This document shows, one piece after another, positions 61,444 to 64,000 of a DNA stretch of 64,000 bases. The stretch is from Ignavibacterium sp. Lineage in GTDB: Bacteria > Bacteroidota > Ignavibacteria > Ignavibacteriales > Ignavibacteriaceae. A program made the position numbers and the translations under genes. The stretch's first letter is position 1; every line of letters begins with the position of its first letter. A model generated the notes under the pieces. That model had not been told where the DNA came from. It ran no database searches and saw only the letters and a list, made by a program, of their open reading frames with translations. The DNA is taken from NCBI GenBank assembly GCA_018335755.1, contig JAGXRK010000045.1, forward strand, positions 471,486 to 535,485. The letters are read 5' to 3'.

Positions 61444-61827
61444 TTAATTTATTACTTCAGATAGTATATTTGTTCCAGTTGCTGTTATTCTTACTTTTAT
61501 AGAATCCCCGCCTGTTACTTCTTCATTTCCCGTGCCAATAATTACAACCTGATCTGCAGTTATTTCTTCAGCATTATAATAACCATTTGTTGTAACTCTA
61601 AAGCTGGGAGGAATATCCCAACCTAAAAAACTTCTGCTCCCACCACCAATTTCAGATGGCTTTCGATAATATTGCTGTGCAACAGCTGCAATACTTGTAC
61701 CTTCTACTATTAATATGTCACGCTTATTTTCAATTGCCGAAGCTCTGAATAATAATATTCCAAGTAAAATGGCTATACCAACCACAATAACACCTAGAAC
61801 AATTAGTAGTAATTGCTGTTGGCCCAT
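61444..61827 (-). CDS. Type IV pilin-like protein, upstream copy
   Basis: A 127-residue paralogue of the downstream pilin, 50 bp upstream of it on the same strand. The first 15 residues are identical apart from small differences (MGQQQLLLIVLGVIVVGIAI). There are no signs of a class-I Glu5. The middle holds NKRDILIVEGTSIAAVAQQYYRKPSEIGGG, close to the other copy's QQFYKKPVALGGG. The C-terminus ends NILSEVIN. These are probably the major fibre subunits, or major and minor ones, of the machine encoded at 50-60 kb. The short MG leader and the Q at +1 recall archaeal-type pilins, an inference from pattern only. Confidence 0.75.
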   Translation of the reverse strand: MGQQQLLLIVLGVIVVGIAILLGILLFRASAIENKRDILIVEGTSIAAVAQQYYRKPSEIGGGSRSFLGWDIPPSFRVTTNGYYNAEEITADQVVIIGTGNEEVTGGDSIKVRITATGTNILSEVIN

Positions 61828-62458
61828 ACTGAATCCTCAAAAAATTTACTAGTCATTTTTAATGTTTTCTAATAATACTACAAAATGCGTTATTTTTTGT
61901 TAATTTTAAAGTTAAGTAAATTTTACAGGTAATTTTTACTAGGAGACTTAAATATTAATCCATTTGTACTAAGTCGAAAATAATTACCACAATTTCAAAA
62001 AACAACGGTAATAATGTTATATAAATCTGTGCCAAACTATGTACTTATCCTAAAATTACCGTCAAACGAAAAAAGCAATTACTTATTTAGATACTTCAAG
62101 TAAATATTACCGGTGGTTATTACTCAACCGGTAAGAAAGTTTACTCTTTTTCATATTCTAGAATCATCAGGATTAATATTGCTAGAAAAGTTTTTACTTA
62201 AAGAAATAAATGGGTGCTAGGTTCTAAAGCTATCTGCCTTAATCAGACCATAACAATCGAAAGTATTATTTGTCGGTATTTACCTGTAAAAATTGGCGAG
62301 CGGGATGATTTTCCAGCCATTTAGCCTAACCTGGATTACTGCTAGAAACAAAAACATATCGGAACTAAATTTTTGATACCAGTATGTGTAAATTAAAATA
62401 TTAATATTTAAAAATTTATTAGGTTTGGAATTTATTTTTCAATTATCTATCTGGAAAA
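61828..62458. other. AT-rich divergent intergenic region upstream of the pilins
   Basis: These 631 bp lie between the divergent pilin and membrane-protein genes. A TACCGGT/ACCGGTA inverted repeat with outer AGTAAA/TTTACT arms lies near 62097-62148. A TAGGTTTG element (62420-62427) may serve the gene at 62459. A lone TGGCAC half of a sigma-54-type site occurs on the minus strand near 62031. No small gene was found. Confidence 0.45.
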
Positions 62459-64000
62459 ATGCTGCTATTTGGCGTTCTCTCGTTTATTCAAATAACTTTT
62501 TTACCTGGTCTAATTCTTTTAAGTCTATTAAGACTGAAAGATATGACAACTATTCAAAAGATTATTTACATTTTCGCATTTAGTCTTTTCCTGAATTATT
62601 CTTTTGTCACCACTCTCACTCTTTTTGGTATTTATAAGCAAGCAATAGTCTTTACGCTCATTGCTGGTGAATTGTTTTTAATCTATTTATTACACAGACA
62701 AAGCGGGTTAGTTTCATTATCTTTAAAAACCTTTAAAGAATATTTGCAAGATTTTATTTTATTATTTAAGTCAGCCAACAAAATCCAGAAAAATCTGTTA
62801 TTGGTTACTGGTTTAATTGTCTTATTTTACTTTTCTTTAATTATCTCCAATGCAGGGACAATATTTTATTTTGTAGATCCTGCCTATTTGATTCACTTAA
62901 ATACGTGGGCTATGGATTTTGCTAATAATATGCTTCCTAAGCAGACATCGCACTTTCCACAGCTTATTCCGGCAAACTGGTCTATCGCATATTTATTAAT
63001 TGGAGAAAATAATATTCAGATGTTTCCAAAGTTCATTATGCCCTTATTCTTCTTCGGAAATGTTTTGATGTTTATTGACCTCGCTGTTTCCAAGCGAAAT
63101 CATATTTATCTAGTAGGATTAATAATTTATGGGTTATTTGCCCCGGTTATTTATTCCCTAGTATTTATTTCCGATGGAAGTGCTGATTTACCTGTTTCCT
63201 TTTTTGCTTTTCTGACCTTTTACACTTATTTAAAAATAGATAGTAATAGATTTTTATTAATTGATCGAATAATCTTCTTTCTTTTTGCATCTACTGCGGC
63301 AGCAACAAAATTAGCCGGGTTTTATACTTTTGCAGTGGCATCGGTCTTTTCACTGTACATACTTATTCTATACTGGCAATCCATTAAGAAACATGAATTA
63401 TTTTTTGTTGCACTCAGCGTAATTGTCATTATTTCGATAAGTCATTTCTGGTATTTTTTAAAACCAACGACAATGGTTGCAGGATTACATCAACCACAAT
63501 GGGTGGGAACAGATTACGGTCTGATATTTATTAAAGCTTTTAATTTAATGTATTATAACTGGGGATTACCGATTTTTGCTTTTTTAATTATTACAATTAT
63601 TAGCTCTCTTATTGTAAAACAAAGCCGTTGTATAGTTATAATAATGGTGGTACCGCCTATTATTATCTGGATGTTCAAATTTAGTTCGGATTTCAGAAAT
63701 TTGAGTTTTGTAGTGCCCTTTTTATCTATTGTTAGTGCATATGGAATAATCAACCTGATTGAAAAAGCAATAAACAAAAAAATCGATCTAACTATTAACA
63801 CTATCCTCGACAAAACTATAAACTTAACTCCAGGATTGATACGAAAGGCAGGAATAATTTCGGGATTAAGTTTAGCTATGCTTTTTATTGTAAGTACTAA
63901 GTTTTTCTATAATCTAATTTATGAGATCTATAAGTTTATCAGTATTTATTACTATCGATCACATCGAATTAGCCTTCTTATAGACACTACGCCATATACT
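62459..64000 (+). CDS. Partial polytopic membrane protein, possibly GT-C-type glycosyltransferase
   Basis: An open frame of 514 codons starts at ATG 62459 (preceded in frame by TAG at 62420) and runs off the right edge. It has about ten or more hydrophobic spans (for example FGVLSFIQITFLPGLILLSL, FYFSLIISNAGTIFYF, IFFLFASTAAATKLAGFYTF). The first large external loop holds DPAYLIHLNTWAMDF and QTSHFPQLIPANWSIAYLL. Later, SDFRNLSFVVPFLSIVSAYG resembles the last strand-helix region of GT-C glycosyltransferases that use lipid-linked sugars. The charge pattern in the loops fits such an enzyme, but the catalytic residue is not certain. It may decorate pilins or an exopolysaccharide. The pilin genes are divergent from it. 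Confidence 0.55.
   Translation, partial: MLLFGVLSFIQITFLPGLILLSLLRLKDMTTIQKIIYIFAFSLFLNYSFVTTLTLFGIYKQAIVFTLIAGELFLIYLLHRQSGLVSLSLKTFKEYLQDFILLFKSANKIQKNLLLVTGLIVLFYFSLIISNAGTIFYFVDPAYLIHLNTWAMDFANNMLPKQTSHFPQLIPANWSIAYLLIGENNIQMFPKFIMPLFFFGNVLMFIDLAVSKRNHIYLVGLIIYGLFAPVIYSLVFISDGSADLPVSFFAFLTFYTYLKIDSNRFLLIDRIIFFLFASTAAATKLAGFYTFAVASVFSLYILILYWQSIKKHELFFVALSVIVIISISHFWYFLKPTTMVAGLHQPQWVGTDYGLIFIKAFNLMYYNWGLPIFAFLIITIISSLIVKQSRCIVIIMVVPPIIIWMFKFSSDFRNLSFVVPFLSIVSAYGIINLIEKAINKKIDLTINTILDKTINLTPGLIRKAGIISGLSLAMLFIVSTKFFYNLIYEIYKFISIYYYRSHRISLLIDTTPYT

Noticed and set aside
62026..62045. Sigma-54 promoter for the pilin genes
   Set aside because: Only the TGGCAC half is present on the minus strand, with no TTGC-type half at the right distance, and it is about 200 bp from the first pilin start.

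Overview
The window is AT-rich bacterial chromosome from the Bacteroidota/FCB side of the tree, most probably an Ignavibacteria-like organism. Three proteins end in the type IX secretion sorting domain (the YPNPFNP...TLV...G.Y.F pattern). Several upstream regions carry the Bacteroidota-type TAnnTTTG -7 promoter element. There is a very large NifJ-type pyruvate:ferredoxin oxidoreductase with a companion dihydroorotate-dehydrogenase-like gene, which points to an anaerobic or facultative life. The species assignment is inference. Two genes run off the window edges (1-651 minus and 62459-64000 plus).

Layout. 1-2.1 kb: partial cell-wall amidase-like gene, isoprenylcysteine-methyltransferase-like protein, and an SDR lacking the catalytic Tyr. 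2.2-5.9 kb: a compact minus-strand operon of two D-Ala-D-Ala-ligase-like ATP-grasp enzymes, a GNAT acetyltransferase and a lysine 2,3-aminomutase. This looks like a small beta-lysine-based biosynthetic pathway and is the best candidate here for an undescribed system. 6.4-19 kb: housekeeping genes (recG, dGTPase, gpsA-plsY, an extended aldo/keto reductase, ogt, Nfu-type Fe-S scaffold, asparaginase), a second divergent KamA-family radical SAM enzyme, and tandem membrane paralogues. 19.4-27.9 kb: cell-surface genes (lipoprotein, TonB receptor, T9SS cargo, outer-membrane protein) and a membrane metallophosphoesterase. 28.4-33 kb: DHOD-like gene and nifJ. 33.3-42 kb: hemL, a secreted subtilisin, small membrane proteins, and a Crp/Fnr regulator coupled to a cation-efflux gene. 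A tRNA-Lys lies at 42.2 kb.

42.3-61.8 kb is a type IV pilus-like machine with a dense phosphorelay. The signalling part is an NtrC-type regulator, two hybrid kinases, a REC-DHp protein and a single-domain receiver. The machine part is a secretin, a PilO-like protein, a PilM-PilN (GspL-like) fusion, PilT, PilB, PilC and two small pilin-like proteins. The three signalling genes at 45.7-50.3 kb are co-directional and tightly packed behind the secretin, so kinase and machine genes are probably co-expressed. The system is split by a repeat-rich 1.4 kb spacer and by a decayed IS200-type element between pilC and the pilins. The last 1.5 kb holds the start of a polytopic membrane protein, possibly a GT-C-like glycosyltransferase.

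Non-coding structure is abundant: two copies of a ~130 bp MITE-like element, eight copies of a GTCATTTCGA...TCGAAATGAC palindromic repeat, IS200-type end hairpins, nested palindromes upstream of nifJ, and a recent 32 bp tandem duplication that alters the C-terminus of one pilin.
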